The notes under the pieces are model-generated. The model saw only the letters and a list, made by a program, of their open reading frames with translations, searched no databases and was not told where the DNA came from. Shown here in pieces: positions 8,593-17,711 of a stretch of 64,000 nt of DNA (positions are counted from its first letter, which is position 1; each line of letters opens with the position of its first letter). Source of the stretch: Planctomycetota bacterium (lineage in GTDB: Bacteria; Planctomycetota; UBA1135; GCA-002686595); the NCBI GenBank assembly GCA_023150475.1, contig JAKLKU010000003.1, positions 248,001-312,000 of the forward strand, written 5' to 3'. Made by a program: the position numbers and the translations under genes.

Positions 8593-10926
8593 ATGCACTC
8601 GCTCACGACTCGCACGCTGACCACCTTGCTGCTCACCGCACCGATCCTGGCCCAGGGAGAGAATCCGCCCGCACAACCGACCGCCGCGCTCGGTTACGTC
8701 CAGTCGACGAACCAAGGCAAGCCCACCGACACGCCCGCTTCGTTGGTCGAACAAGCGCTCTACGCCGAGGAGCACGAGCGCGACTTCGCGCGCGCCACCG
8801 AGCTCTTCCAACGGGCGCTCGACGCCGCGCGTCAGGCGAACGACGCCACGCAACTCGACCGCGCCACGAAGGGGTTCAATCGCGTCTTGGCGAGGCAGCG
8901 AGGCGCGCCGATCGATGCTCCTCAAGACGACCCCATCCTGTGCAGCATCGCTCGCTGCTTGCGATACATGGGTGCGACCCTCACGGCGCGGAACGGGGAG
9001 GCCGTGCCGGGAGAGCTCGACATCCGTCTCTACGGTTCCGCAGCGGTGCCGTGGCTCGAGAAGGCGGCCACGCAGCAGTTCGATCTCTGCGGGCAGCGAA
9101 TCAGCGGCAGTGTCGAGCGTTGCGTGCGCGTCCTCGCTGGCATGGGCCTGCCGGAAGCCGATGCGGCACTGGAGCGACTCGCGAAGTCGACGGACCCGCT
9201 CACGCGACGCGCCGTCGTCGGCTTCTGCGATCCCGGCGCACAACGCAGCTTGTTGCTCGCCGGGCTGCAGGACGCGACGGCGTCGGTGCGTGAGACCGCG
9301 CTGATCACGCTCGCCGAGTCGAAGGACCGCGCGCTCGCGAAGGTGATCGAGCCGGAAGCGCGGCGCGGACAATGGGTGGCGCTCCGTTGGCTCGCGTCGT
9401 TCGACGCGATGAAGGTGCTCGCGATTGCAGTCGACACCAAACTGGGCGAGGACGTGCGCAAGCCGGCGCTAAAAGCACTGTACGAAGGAGCGCCGTTGAA
9501 GCCGACCCCGGAGACCGTCGATGCTCTGCTCGGCCTCGCGGGTTCGACGTCGACGCCGCAACTCGCGACCGATGCCCTGGAGATGCTTGCCGGGCTGACG
9601 CGCGAGACCTGGCGCCCGCTTCCCGAAGACCTGAGGAAGAAGATCGAAACGACCCTCATCGCCTCGCCAGACGCGTATCCCCAACCCGCCGCGTCGCTCG
9701 CTTTGCTGTCGGTCGGAGGCGGTCAGGCGATCGCCGCCTCGGCGAAACAGCTGCTCGCCGCCCTCGAGAAGCTGAGAGAACAGTCCCCCGAGCAGGCGGA
9801 GCTCGCCTCGCGTGTCCAGCACGCGCTGGCTCAACTCGAGGGAGACGCGTTTCCGTTCGTCGTCAGGGCGTACAGCGAGCTTCCGCTCGCCGACGACCGC
9901 GGCTCGCTCCGAAACGGGATGCTCAACGTCTACCGCGACGCGGTCCGAAGGCTGGCGTCACAGGCGAGCTCGCTCGAGTTCGCGCGATCCGCGCAAGGGC
10001 TCGAGGGCGAGAAGTTCGCGTTCTACGCGACGCTCGCAGCCCGGTCGTTGCGCGAGCGCTTCGGCCAAGGCCCGCGGCCCGGCGTGAAGCTCGAGAAGGA
10101 GTGGCTGCCGCTGCTCTCACGCATGGGCGCATCGGCCGACGAGGAGTTGCGCGCCGCGGCCGCGATCGGGCTCGGCGCGCTGCTCGACGCGAGCGTCTTG
10201 CCTGACTTGATCACGGCGAGCAACGACCCGAGCGGCAGGGTGCAATCCGCCGCGGCCAACGCAGTGGGATACGTCATCGGCGCGGATCGAGCGAACGCGC
10301 GCCGCGTGCTCGAGGACGCGATGGCGACCGCCGTTCGCCAGACCGGGAAGCACTCGACCGAGATCGCCGGCATGCTCGGCCGTCTGGAGTCCAAGGACGC
10401 TCTCGAGCTCGCGGAGCGCTACTGGAAGGAGTCGCAGGATCCGTGGGTGCGCGACGCGCTCTATCGAGTGGTCTGTAACGTCGACGGCCCCGCCGCGCTC
10501 GACTTCCTGCTGCGAAAGCTGCCGGAGATGCAGGCGAGCAGCGGCTACGCGCGCAAGCTCGCGGTCGAGCGCTTCGGCAGCGAGCTGTACGAACCCGCGC
10601 TCGATGCGATGGAACAGCTGCTGCGCGACCCGGACGACTCCGTCCGCGCCGCCGCGCGCGGCGCTTTCGCCGCGTTCAAGGCGCAACGCGAGGCGCTCGC
10701 CGAGTTCGCGGCGTGGAAGGCGACGGCCAGCGAAGCGCGGACGACGATCGACGAGCTCCTGATGCTGACCGAGAGCCCGAACGTCGACGTCGTGGTCGGC
10801 GCGGTCAAGGCGCTCGGCGCGCTGAAGGCGAGCGCCGCCTATCCGAAGCTGGTGCGCTTGCTCGAACGCAAGGAGCCCGAGATCAAGACCGCGGTCCAGG
10901 CCGCGCTCGACAAGCTCGGCGAGTGA
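8593..10926 (+). CDS. Exported HEAT-repeat protein with N-terminal TPR-like segment
   Basis: The 777-residue protein begins with a signal peptide (MHSLTTRTLTTLLLTAPILAQ). Residues 45-110 look like a TPR hairpin (ARATELFQRALDAARQANDA). The rest is a long series of HEAT-like helical pairs, visible as repeated patterns such as LARALAKVIEP, RAAAAIGLGALLDASVLPDLI and VVGAVKALGALKASAAYPKLVRLLE. HEAT arrays are protein-interaction scaffolds; exported versions are common in planctomycetes and have no assigned function. The start is the ATG preceded by GAGGA, about 7 nt upstream; an upstream in-frame extension to 8443 has no signal-peptide logic and was rejected. It stands alone on the forward strand, followed by a hairpin and a convergent transporter gene. 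Confidence 0.82.
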   Translation: MHSLTTRTLTTLLLTAPILAQGENPPAQPTAALGYVQSTNQGKPTDTPASLVEQALYAEEHERDFARATELFQRALDAARQANDATQLDRATKGFNRVLARQRGAPIDAPQDDPILCSIARCLRYMGATLTARNGEAVPGELDIRLYGSAAVPWLEKAATQQFDLCGQRISGSVERCVRVLAGMGLPEADAALERLAKSTDPLTRRAVVGFCDPGAQRSLLLAGLQDATASVRETALITLAESKDRALAKVIEPEARRGQWVALRWLASFDAMKVLAIAVDTKLGEDVRKPALKALYEGAPLKPTPETVDALLGLAGSTSTPQLATDALEMLAGLTRETWRPLPEDLRKKIETTLIASPDAYPQPAASLALLSVGGGQAIAASAKQLLAALEKLREQSPEQAELASRVQHALAQLEGDAFPFVVRAYSELPLADDRGSLRNGMLNVYRDAVRRLASQASSLEFARSAQGLEGEKFAFYATLAARSLRERFGQGPRPGVKLEKEWLPLLSRMGASADEELRAAAAIGLGALLDASVLPDLITASNDPSGRVQSAAANAVGYVIGADRANARRVLEDAMATAVRQTGKHSTEIAGMLGRLESKDALELAERYWKESQDPWVRDALYRVVCNVDGPAALDFLLRKLPEMQASSGYARKLAVERFGSELYEPALDAMEQLLRDPDDSVRAAARGAFAAFKAQREALAEFAAWKATASEARTTIDELLMLTESPNVDVVVGAVKALGALKASAAYPKLVRLLERKEPEIKTAVQAALDKLGE

Positions 10927-10941
10927 CCCGCGAGTCGCGAC

Positions 10942-10974
10942 GAGCCGCCGTGGCGCGCGAGCGCGCGGCGGCTC
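10942..10974. terminator. Hairpin between convergent genes
   Basis: Nine-base arms GAGCCGCCG and CGGCGGCTC flank a GC-rich loop that can itself pair, followed on the forward strand by TCTCGTTC. It lies between the stop of the HEAT-repeat gene (10926) and the stop of the SLC13-type transporter gene on the reverse strand (10981), so it could serve both. Confidence 0.6.
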
Positions 10975-10980
10975 TCTCGT

Positions 10981-12750
10981 TCAGATCCCCCACGCCCACG
11001 GGATCACGAACACCGTCGTGATCACCGTGGTGATCGTCAGCGGGAACCCGACGCGCACGTAGTCGGTGAAACGGTAACCGCCCGGGCCGTAAACCATCGT
11101 GTTGGTCTGGTAGCCGATCGGCGTCAGGAACGAGTTCGAAGCCGACACCGCGACCGCGATCGCGAACGGGCGCGGATCGACGCCGAGCTGCGCGGCGCTC
11201 GCGAACGCGATCGGGAAGAGCAGCGCCGCCGCGGCGTTGTTCGTGATCAGCTCGGTGGTGATCACGGTCGCGAGCACGATGCCGAACAGCGCGCCGTGCA
11301 CGCTGCCGCCGCCAGTCCAACCGATCACGAGCTCGGCCGCCTTCGCCGCGAGACCGGACTTCTCCATCGCGGTGCCGAGCGCGAAGCTCGCGGCGATCAC
11401 GATGATCGTGTCGAGCTCGATCGAGTCGCGCGCTTCGGTCGCGGTCAGGACTCCGAACGCGATCAACGCGATCGCGCCGACGAGCGCCGCTTGCAGGATC
11501 GGCATCACGCCGGCTCCCGCGACCACGACGATCGCGACGCCGATGATGCCGACGAGCCACGCCTTCTTCGTGATCGCCGGCGGCGTGCCGCCCATCTCGG
11601 TGACCATCAGGAAGTCGCCGCGGTCGCGCCAACGTTGGCGGAAGTCGGGGTCGGCGAGCAGGATCAGCGTGTCGCCGAGCTTGAGCCGCACTTGGCCGAG
11701 CTTCTCGTGGATCGGCGAACCGGAACGGTGGATCGCGATCACGGCGGCTTGGTAGCGCGCGCGGAAGTCGACTTCCTTCAGCGTCTTGCCGACGAGCGGC
11801 GACGACGCGCCGACCACCGCTTGATAGAAGCGGTGCCGCGCGGTCTGCAGTTCCGACATGTGCGGCGCTTCGGCCGACTCGAGCCCGCGGCGGCTCTGCA
11901 AGTCGACGACGGTGTCCGCGCGGCCCACGAACGAGAGCCGGTCGCCGCCGCGCAGCCGTCGTTCGGGCGCGATCGGTGCGATGAGCTCGCCGTTGCGCTC
12001 GATGCCGGCGAGGAACACGCCTTGGAGGTTGCGCAGCCCGGCTTCTTCGACCGACTTGCCGTCGAGCGGCCCGCCGGCGACGACCTTCATGCTGACGGAG
12101 AACTCGCGCTCGTGGCCTTCGAGCTGCGCGCCGGCCGGTCGTCGATCGGGCTGCAACCAAGGCACGGTCAGGATCAGCGTCGCGATGCCGACGATCGCGA
12201 CCGGCAAACCGACTTTCGTGATCTCGAAGAGACCGAGCGGCGCTTGCCCTTGTTTCTCGAGCATCCCCGACACGACGAGGTTGGTCGACGTGCCGATCGT
12301 CGTGATCACGCCACCGAGCACGACGGCGAACGAGAGCGGCATCAGGTAGCGCGCGGCCGACTCGCGCGTCCTCTCGCACCACCGCAGCACCTGCGGGATC
12401 AGCATCGCGACGATCGGCGTGTTGTTCAGGAACGCCGACGCGGCCGCGGACGGGACGAAGAGTTTCGCCATCGCCCACCGACCGCCTCCGCCCTTGCCGA
12501 GCAACCGCTCGAGCACCGGTTGGAGGATCGCGGTCTTCTCGGTCGCGCGCGCGAGCACGTAGAGCGCCGCCACCGTGATCGGCGCTGGGTTGCCGAAGCC
12601 CGCGAACGTTTCCGCGGGCGTGGTGATGCCCGCGAGCAGGAGCACGATCGCCGCGCCGACCAGGACGTTCGACGGCGCGAGCCAGTCCTTGATCAGGCAG
12701 ACGAGCGCAACGAGCGTGACGGCGAGGGTGAACCAGGCTTGCCAGGACAT
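10981..12750 (-). CDS. SLC13/DASS-type anion transporter with two RCK_C (TrkA_C) domains
   Basis: The 589-residue membrane protein starts at the ATG on 12750 with a transmembrane helix. The N-terminal half (to about residue 190) carries the family signature SAFLNNTPIVAMLIPQV and the SNT-type TIGTSTNLVVSG motif. The middle holds two soluble RCK_C domains (about 215-300 and 315-385), and the C-terminal half repeats the transport fold with LTPIGYQTNTMVYGPGGYRFTDY. Such arranged proteins are annotated as SLC13 family permeases and are thought to couple sodium to import of sulfate or dicarboxylates; substrate is not determinable here. RCK_C domains usually bind ligands that gate the transporter. 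The upstream frame is open for about another 500 bases but is Arg-rich and lacks family features. It is divergent from the PD40 gene at 13203. Confidence 0.92.
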   Translation of the reverse strand: MSWQAWFTLAVTLVALVCLIKDWLAPSNVLVGAAIVLLLAGITTPAETFAGFGNPAPITVAALYVLARATEKTAILQPVLERLLGKGGGGRWAMAKLFVPSAAASAFLNNTPIVAMLIPQVLRWCERTRESAARYLMPLSFAVVLGGVITTIGTSTNLVVSGMLEKQGQAPLGLFEITKVGLPVAIVGIATLILTVPWLQPDRRPAGAQLEGHEREFSVSMKVVAGGPLDGKSVEEAGLRNLQGVFLAGIERNGELIAPIAPERRLRGGDRLSFVGRADTVVDLQSRRGLESAEAPHMSELQTARHRFYQAVVGASSPLVGKTLKEVDFRARYQAAVIAIHRSGSPIHEKLGQVRLKLGDTLILLADPDFRQRWRDRGDFLMVTEMGGTPPAITKKAWLVGIIGVAIVVVAGAGVMPILQAALVGAIALIAFGVLTATEARDSIELDTIIVIAASFALGTAMEKSGLAAKAAELVIGWTGGGSVHGALFGIVLATVITTELITNNAAAALLFPIAFASAAQLGVDPRPFAIAVAVSASNSFLTPIGYQTNTMVYGPGGYRFTDYVRVGFPLTITTVITTVFVIPWAWGI

Positions 12751-13202
12751 GGGTGCGCGCGCGGCGGAGCCTAATCGACGGTTTCGCCTGGGTCCTGCAC
12801 CCTTCCTGGAAAGGCGTAGGGCCGCCGTGCCGCATCCGGACCGGGTCGCGGCGCGCGCCAGCGTCGACGTCGTGGGTTCGGTGGTCCCGACGCATTCGCC
12901 CCTCCGCCTGCGCATGGGAGCTTCTCGAAGTGCGAGCCCGCGGCGTGGCCGGATCGCGGGCCGCGGTCGGGGCGGCGCACGCTCGACGGCGAGCGCGCCT
13001 TTCGGATCGCTCCCGGTCGTTCGAAGGTGCAACCGTGCGTTCGCGCCGACCGCCCGCGCGGCGTGCGTACGCTCGTCTGCCCAACTCGCGGCGCCGGCCT
13101 GCCCACTGCGTGCGGGCCGATTCCTGCGCTCGGCGAACCAGAGAAGCAGCGGACGCGTCTCGGACGCGTGGTCTCGCTCGCTGGGTTCTTCGGGAGGTCG
13201 CC
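12751..13202. other. Divergent intergenic region, 452 bp
   Basis: This sits between the reverse-strand transporter and the forward PD40 gene. It is open in several frames because of the high GC content, but none gives a recognisable protein. The only supported element is the Shine-Dalgarno GGGAGG about 8 nt before the ATG at 13203. Confidence 0.5.
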
Positions 13203-14951
13203 ATGGTCCCGCTCGATTCCGACGCTCGTGCTCGTCTCGGAGCGCTCGCTGCACGCGAGCTCTTTCCCCTGATCACGACTCTGCTCGCGACGGCGCTCTG
13301 CGCGGAGGCCGTCGCTGCTCAAGGCACGACCGCGATCGCCAGTCGTTCTTCCTACGGTCTCGTCGGCGACGGCGACTCCGACCGGACGTCGCTCTCGAGC
13401 GACGGCCGCTTCGTCGCGTTCCACAGCGATGCGTGGAACCTCGTCGGCGGCGACACCAACCACGTGCGCGACGTCTTCGTGCTCGACCGCTCGAACGGCA
13501 ACGTGGAACGCGTCAGCCTGACTGCGACAGGCGCGCAGGTCGGGCTCGACAGCGAGTGGCCGACGCTCTCCGCCGACGGCCGCTTCGTCGCGTTCGACGG
13601 TCTCGCGGACGAGCTCGCCGGCGGCACGCCAGGCACCTGGGACGTCTTCGTGCGCGACCGCGTCGCCGGCACGACCGAACTCGCGAGCGTCGCGACCGAC
13701 GGAACCCCGGCGAACGCGGAGTCGCACAAGATCTCGCTCTCCGCCGACGGTCGCTTCGCCGCGTTCGAGAGCTACGCCACCAACCTCGATCCCGCCGCGA
13801 GCGCCGCGTGCAACGTCTATCGTCGCGATCGTCCGCGCGGAACGACGCAGACCGCGAACGCGCACGCCAACGGCGACTGCGCCGAAGCGTGGATCTCCGG
13901 CGACGGCCGCCGCGTGAGCTTCGTCAGCATCGCCTCCAACCTGGTCGTGGGCGACGGCAACGGCCGTTGGGACGTCTTCGTCTTCGACTTCCAGACCGGC
14001 ACGACCGAACGCGCGAGCGTTTCGCTCTACGGCGGCGATCCGAACGACGATTGCGACGGCTTCTCGCGACTCTCGCTCGATGGTCGCTTCGTCGCGTACC
14101 AGAGCGGCGCGACCAACTTGGTCGCAGGCGACACGAACGGCAAGGACGACATCTTCGTGCGCGATCTCGTCCTCGACGTCACGACGCTCGTGAGCGTCGG
14201 ACTCGGCGGAACGAGTGCGAACGGCACGAGCCGCAACCCGTCGCTCTCGCAAGACGGGCTGCGCATCGCGTTCGAGAGCGACGCGTCGAACTTGGTCGCC
14301 GGCGCACCGGGCGGCATCTTCGTGCGCGACTTGCTCGCGGGCACGACGCGTTTCGTGTCGTGCGCCTCCGACGGCTCGCCCGCGGACGACGGCAGTTGGT
14401 ACGCGTCGATCTCGAGCGACGGCCGCTACGTCGGCTTCAGCAGTCTCGCGAGCAATCTGGTGCAGCCCGACACCTACGACCTGCTGCAAACGTTCGTGCA
14501 CGACCTCGACGGCTGCGCGCCGATCGTCGCGGAGACGTGCCAGGGCGGAACGACGAGCCACGGATGTTCGCCGTTGCTCGCCGCGAGCGGCACGCCGAGC
14601 GGCAGCGCGGGCTCGGGGTTCGTGCTCGCCGCGAGCGGCCTCGAAGGCGGACGCAGCGCGCTCGTCTTCTACGCGCTCGGCGGTGGCAAACCGCAACCGT
14701 GGGGCACGACGTTCCGCTGCACGGCGGCGACGGTGCAACGCGCACTCGTCACGCACACGGGCGGCACGCCCGGCGCGTGCGACGGCGCGGTGACCTTCGA
14801 CTGGAATCAGTACGTCGCATCTCACCCGTCCGCACTCGGCGCTCCGTTCGTCGGCGGAGAGACGGTCAGCGTCCAAGTCTGGTTCCGCGACCCGACCGCG
14901 CCGCTCACGAGCAATCTGTCGAGCTCGGTGTGGTTCGACGTGTGCCCATGA
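13203..14951 (+). CDS. Exported PD40/TolB-like beta-propeller protein (paralogue 2)
   Basis: The protein is 582 residues, exactly the same length as the reverse-strand PD40 gene at 2122-3870. A signal peptide follows a short polar start (ELFPLITTLLATALCAEAVAAQ). At least seven blades of the form SLSSDGRFVAFHS / NLVGGDTN--RDVFVLDR follow, then a C-terminal module of about 130 residues with paired cysteines (ETCQGGTTSHGC) similar to that of the first copy. Function is unknown; PD40 propellers of this type are usually periplasmic or surface proteins. The start is supported by a good Shine-Dalgarno (GGGAGG) and by the signal peptide. The gene ends about 108 bp before the CarboxypepD_reg gene, so the two may be co-transcribed. 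Confidence 0.85.
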   Translation: MVPLDSDARARLGALAARELFPLITTLLATALCAEAVAAQGTTAIASRSSYGLVGDGDSDRTSLSSDGRFVAFHSDAWNLVGGDTNHVRDVFVLDRSNGNVERVSLTATGAQVGLDSEWPTLSADGRFVAFDGLADELAGGTPGTWDVFVRDRVAGTTELASVATDGTPANAESHKISLSADGRFAAFESYATNLDPAASAACNVYRRDRPRGTTQTANAHANGDCAEAWISGDGRRVSFVSIASNLVVGDGNGRWDVFVFDFQTGTTERASVSLYGGDPNDDCDGFSRLSLDGRFVAYQSGATNLVAGDTNGKDDIFVRDLVLDVTTLVSVGLGGTSANGTSRNPSLSQDGLRIAFESDASNLVAGAPGGIFVRDLLAGTTRFVSCASDGSPADDGSWYASISSDGRYVGFSSLASNLVQPDTYDLLQTFVHDLDGCAPIVAETCQGGTTSHGCSPLLAASGTPSGSAGSGFVLAASGLEGGRSALVFYALGGGKPQPWGTTFRCTAATVQRALVTHTGGTPGACDGAVTFDWNQYVASHPSALGAPFVGGETVSVQVWFRDPTAPLTSNLSSSVWFDVCP

Positions 14952-15058
14952 AGCGGGGGCCACCCGAGCGCGATCGACGCGGCGGCGACGACGGCGGATC
15001 CCGCCCTCTCGCCGTTGCGCTTCGCCGCGCCGTGGCAATGGAGCCTGGAGGTTCCCCC

Positions 15059-17605
15059 ATGCGCACTCGCGTTGGCTTGCTGATCGCGCTCGTGATCGCG
15101 CTGCTCGTCGCGGGCGGTTGGTTCTGGCTCCGGCCGAAGCCGCTCGAATCCGCGGCCGCCGTTCCGGCGGCGGCGCAGGCGGAACGCGCGAAGGCCGAGC
15201 TCGTCGCCCCCGCCGTGCCAGTCGTCGCGCCGGCCGAGCCCACGCCGCGCGCAACCGTCGCCGTGTCCGAAGCGACACCGAAGCCCGAGCCCGAGCCCGA
15301 GCCCGTGCTCGCGCGCGTGCGCGGTCGCTGCATCGCGAAGGAGTCCGGCGCGCCGCTCGCGGGTTGCACGGTGACGTTCGACGGCATGCCGCGCAATCTG
15401 GAGGAGCTCGAGCGCCACGGCGAAGTCGACTGGCACGATCCGGCGCCGGTCGTCACCGGCGCCGACGGCCGCTTCGAGATCGCGTTCGATCCGCCGCCGC
15501 CGTACCAACACGGGCTCGACGTCCAAGCGCCGGGTCGCGTGCCGCGCACGGCGCGCTGGGGAGCGTTCGCGCCGGGACAGATCGAAGACCTCGGCGATCT
15601 CGAGCTCGCGCTCGGCTACGGCGTCGAAGGTCTCGTCGTCGACACGCAAGGCGCGCCGCTCGAAGGTGCCTTCGCCGCGCTCAACGACTTGCCGCTGCCC
15701 GTGCGCTCCGACATGGCCGCGAACGACACGCGCGGAGGAGAGACCGACGGCGCGGGCTACTTCCGGATCGACGTGCCGATTCCCGCCGGAACGTGGCCGT
15801 TCGATCTCCACGCGGAAGGCTACAAGCTCGTCTCGCCCGACAGCGTGACCGTCGTCGAAGGCGCGGGCGCCGCGCCGATCCGTGTGATCGCGCGCAAGAT
15901 GCCCGCGATCTCGGGACAAGTCGTCGACGAGTCCGGCGCAGGAGCTGCGCGCGTCTACGTCCGCGTCGTGATGCACCGTTCGGGCCGCATGGCTTCGGAT
16001 TGGACCGATCGCGACGGTCGCTTCACCATCCACGCGGTCGACGACGAGCCCGTGCCCGTGCGCTTCGAGGTCGACCTCGCCGAAGGTTTCGAGCCACTCG
16101 CCGAACCGACGCAAGAGTACGCGTGGGGCACGACCGACGTGCGCATCGAGCTGCGCCGCGCGCGCTCGTTCGAGCTCGTGGTCGTCGAACGAGGAAGCGG
16201 CGCGCCGGTCGAGGACTACAGCGTGACTTGCGAACACGTCCGCCAGAACGGTTGGAGCTCGCGCGACCGACTGACGATCGGTGGCCGGCACCCCGGCGGG
16301 CGGATGACCGTCACTGGAGTCGCGCGCGGCAAGAATCGACTCGTGGTGCAACCCAAGGACGCGCTGCTCGCCGCGAGCGAACCGCAACTGCTCGAGATCG
16401 GCGACGAGGCGCTTCCCGAAGTGCGCGTCGAGCTCGCGCGGCTCGAGCTCTGCGACGTGCGGGTCGTCGACGCCACGAAACACCCGGTCGCAGGCTCGAA
16501 GGTCGAGCTGGTGCGACTCGGCGGCGACACGTTCGACGCCGACAGTTGGCTGATCGACACGCGGCCGGGCCGCGGTTCGTTCTCCGGCGACCTCGGCGAC
16601 ATGCACCAGATCCTCGCCGACGCGGAGAGCGACGAGCGAGGACTGGCGCGCTTGCCGTTCCCAGGCGCCGCCACGAAGCTCGGCCTGCGGGTCACCGGCG
16701 CGACGCATCCAACGACGATCGTCGCCGACGCGCGCTTCCCGAGCGACGGCGCGCCACTCGAAGTGATCGTCGCGCCCGGCGGGCGCATCGCCGGCAAGCT
16801 GCGCGTCGCGGGTTACGCGACCGGCGAGCTCGGCGTCGAGTTCGAGCTCGTCGGCAGCCGTTCGAACGGCGCCGCCGCGCGCACCGAAGTCGGCGTCGAC
16901 GGCACGTTCACGAGCGGCAGCCTGCCGCCCGGCGAGTACGAGCTCTGCCTCTCGCTCGAGCATCGCCTGAAGCGCGAGCACGGCTCGAGCGGTTGGCAAC
17001 TGCGGCTCTCGCCCGCACTCGCGACCGCGACGGTCGTCGACGGCAAGACGACCGAGCTCGTCGTCGACGGCTCCGCGCTCGACGCCGGCGAAGTGCACGG
17101 CACGGTGGTCCTGAACGGTGCGCCGTCCGGCGCTTGCCGGGTGCGCCTGATCCGCGAGGACACGCGCTTCGGACACTTCGTGCCCGATGCGCAAGGTCGC
17201 TTCGTCGCGACGCACTTGCCGCCGGGGACTTGGAGCGCCGAGATCGTCGTCGGCGACTACAAGACCTCGGAGGGCGACGTGATCGGCTCCGCGGCGACGT
17301 TCGAGCTCGCGCCCGGCGCGATCGTGACGCGTGACTTCGCGTTCGAGCGCCGGCGTGCGACGTTACGCGTGCTCGACGCCGACGGCCGGCCGCTCGCGGA
17401 CACGGCGGTCGAAGTGTTCGACCTCGCGAGCCACGACGCGACCGAACGACGCACCGATTCGCACGGCGCGCTCGAACTCGACCCCGCGCCGACAGGAGGA
17501 TTCCGTCTCCAGACTCGGAAGTTCCAGAGCGCGCCGCAACGTTTGCCCGACCCGCCAGGCGCCGCCCCGCTCGAAGTGCGCCTCGACCTGCCGACCGGAT
17601 GGTGA
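15059..17605 (+). CDS. Membrane-anchored protein with multiple carboxypeptidase-regulatory-like domains
   Basis: This 848-residue protein has one N-terminal membrane anchor (VGLLIALVIALLVAGGWFWL), a Pro/Glu/Ala-rich stalk (about 25-80, including PKPEPEPEPV), and then a chain of about seven beta-sandwich units. The units contain the CarboxypepD_reg/Cna-B pattern, for example GRCIAKESGAPLAGCTVTF, GLVVDTQGAPLEGAF and SGQVVDESGAGAARVYV, each followed by a T-D-DGRF segment. Such domains are extracytoplasmic binding or stalk modules; no catalytic domain is visible. The Shine-Dalgarno GGAGG lies 7-11 nt before the ATG. The downstream gene is an ECF sigma factor whose C-terminal half is the same kind of domain, which suggests a functional pair. 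Confidence 0.8.
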   Translation: MRTRVGLLIALVIALLVAGGWFWLRPKPLESAAAVPAAAQAERAKAELVAPAVPVVAPAEPTPRATVAVSEATPKPEPEPEPVLARVRGRCIAKESGAPLAGCTVTFDGMPRNLEELERHGEVDWHDPAPVVTGADGRFEIAFDPPPPYQHGLDVQAPGRVPRTARWGAFAPGQIEDLGDLELALGYGVEGLVVDTQGAPLEGAFAALNDLPLPVRSDMAANDTRGGETDGAGYFRIDVPIPAGTWPFDLHAEGYKLVSPDSVTVVEGAGAAPIRVIARKMPAISGQVVDESGAGAARVYVRVVMHRSGRMASDWTDRDGRFTIHAVDDEPVPVRFEVDLAEGFEPLAEPTQEYAWGTTDVRIELRRARSFELVVVERGSGAPVEDYSVTCEHVRQNGWSSRDRLTIGGRHPGGRMTVTGVARGKNRLVVQPKDALLAASEPQLLEIGDEALPEVRVELARLELCDVRVVDATKHPVAGSKVELVRLGGDTFDADSWLIDTRPGRGSFSGDLGDMHQILADAESDERGLARLPFPGAATKLGLRVTGATHPTTIVADARFPSDGAPLEVIVAPGGRIAGKLRVAGYATGELGVEFELVGSRSNGAAARTEVGVDGTFTSGSLPPGEYELCLSLEHRLKREHGSSGWQLRLSPALATATVVDGKTTELVVDGSALDAGEVHGTVVLNGAPSGACRVRLIREDTRFGHFVPDAQGRFVATHLPPGTWSAEIVVGDYKTSEGDVIGSAATFELAPGAIVTRDFAFERRRATLRVLDADGRPLADTAVEVFDLASHDATERRTDSHGALELDPAPTGGFRLQTRKFQSAPQRLPDPPGAAPLEVRLDLPTGW

Positions 17606-17711
17606 GCGCGCGCTCGGCCTCGCGTTCGTTTCGCGCCGCAGCGGCGAAAGGCCGCGATTTCGACCAGAATGGCGTCACACTCGCTCCGGCGGCTCCATCG
17701 GGGCGAGCGAC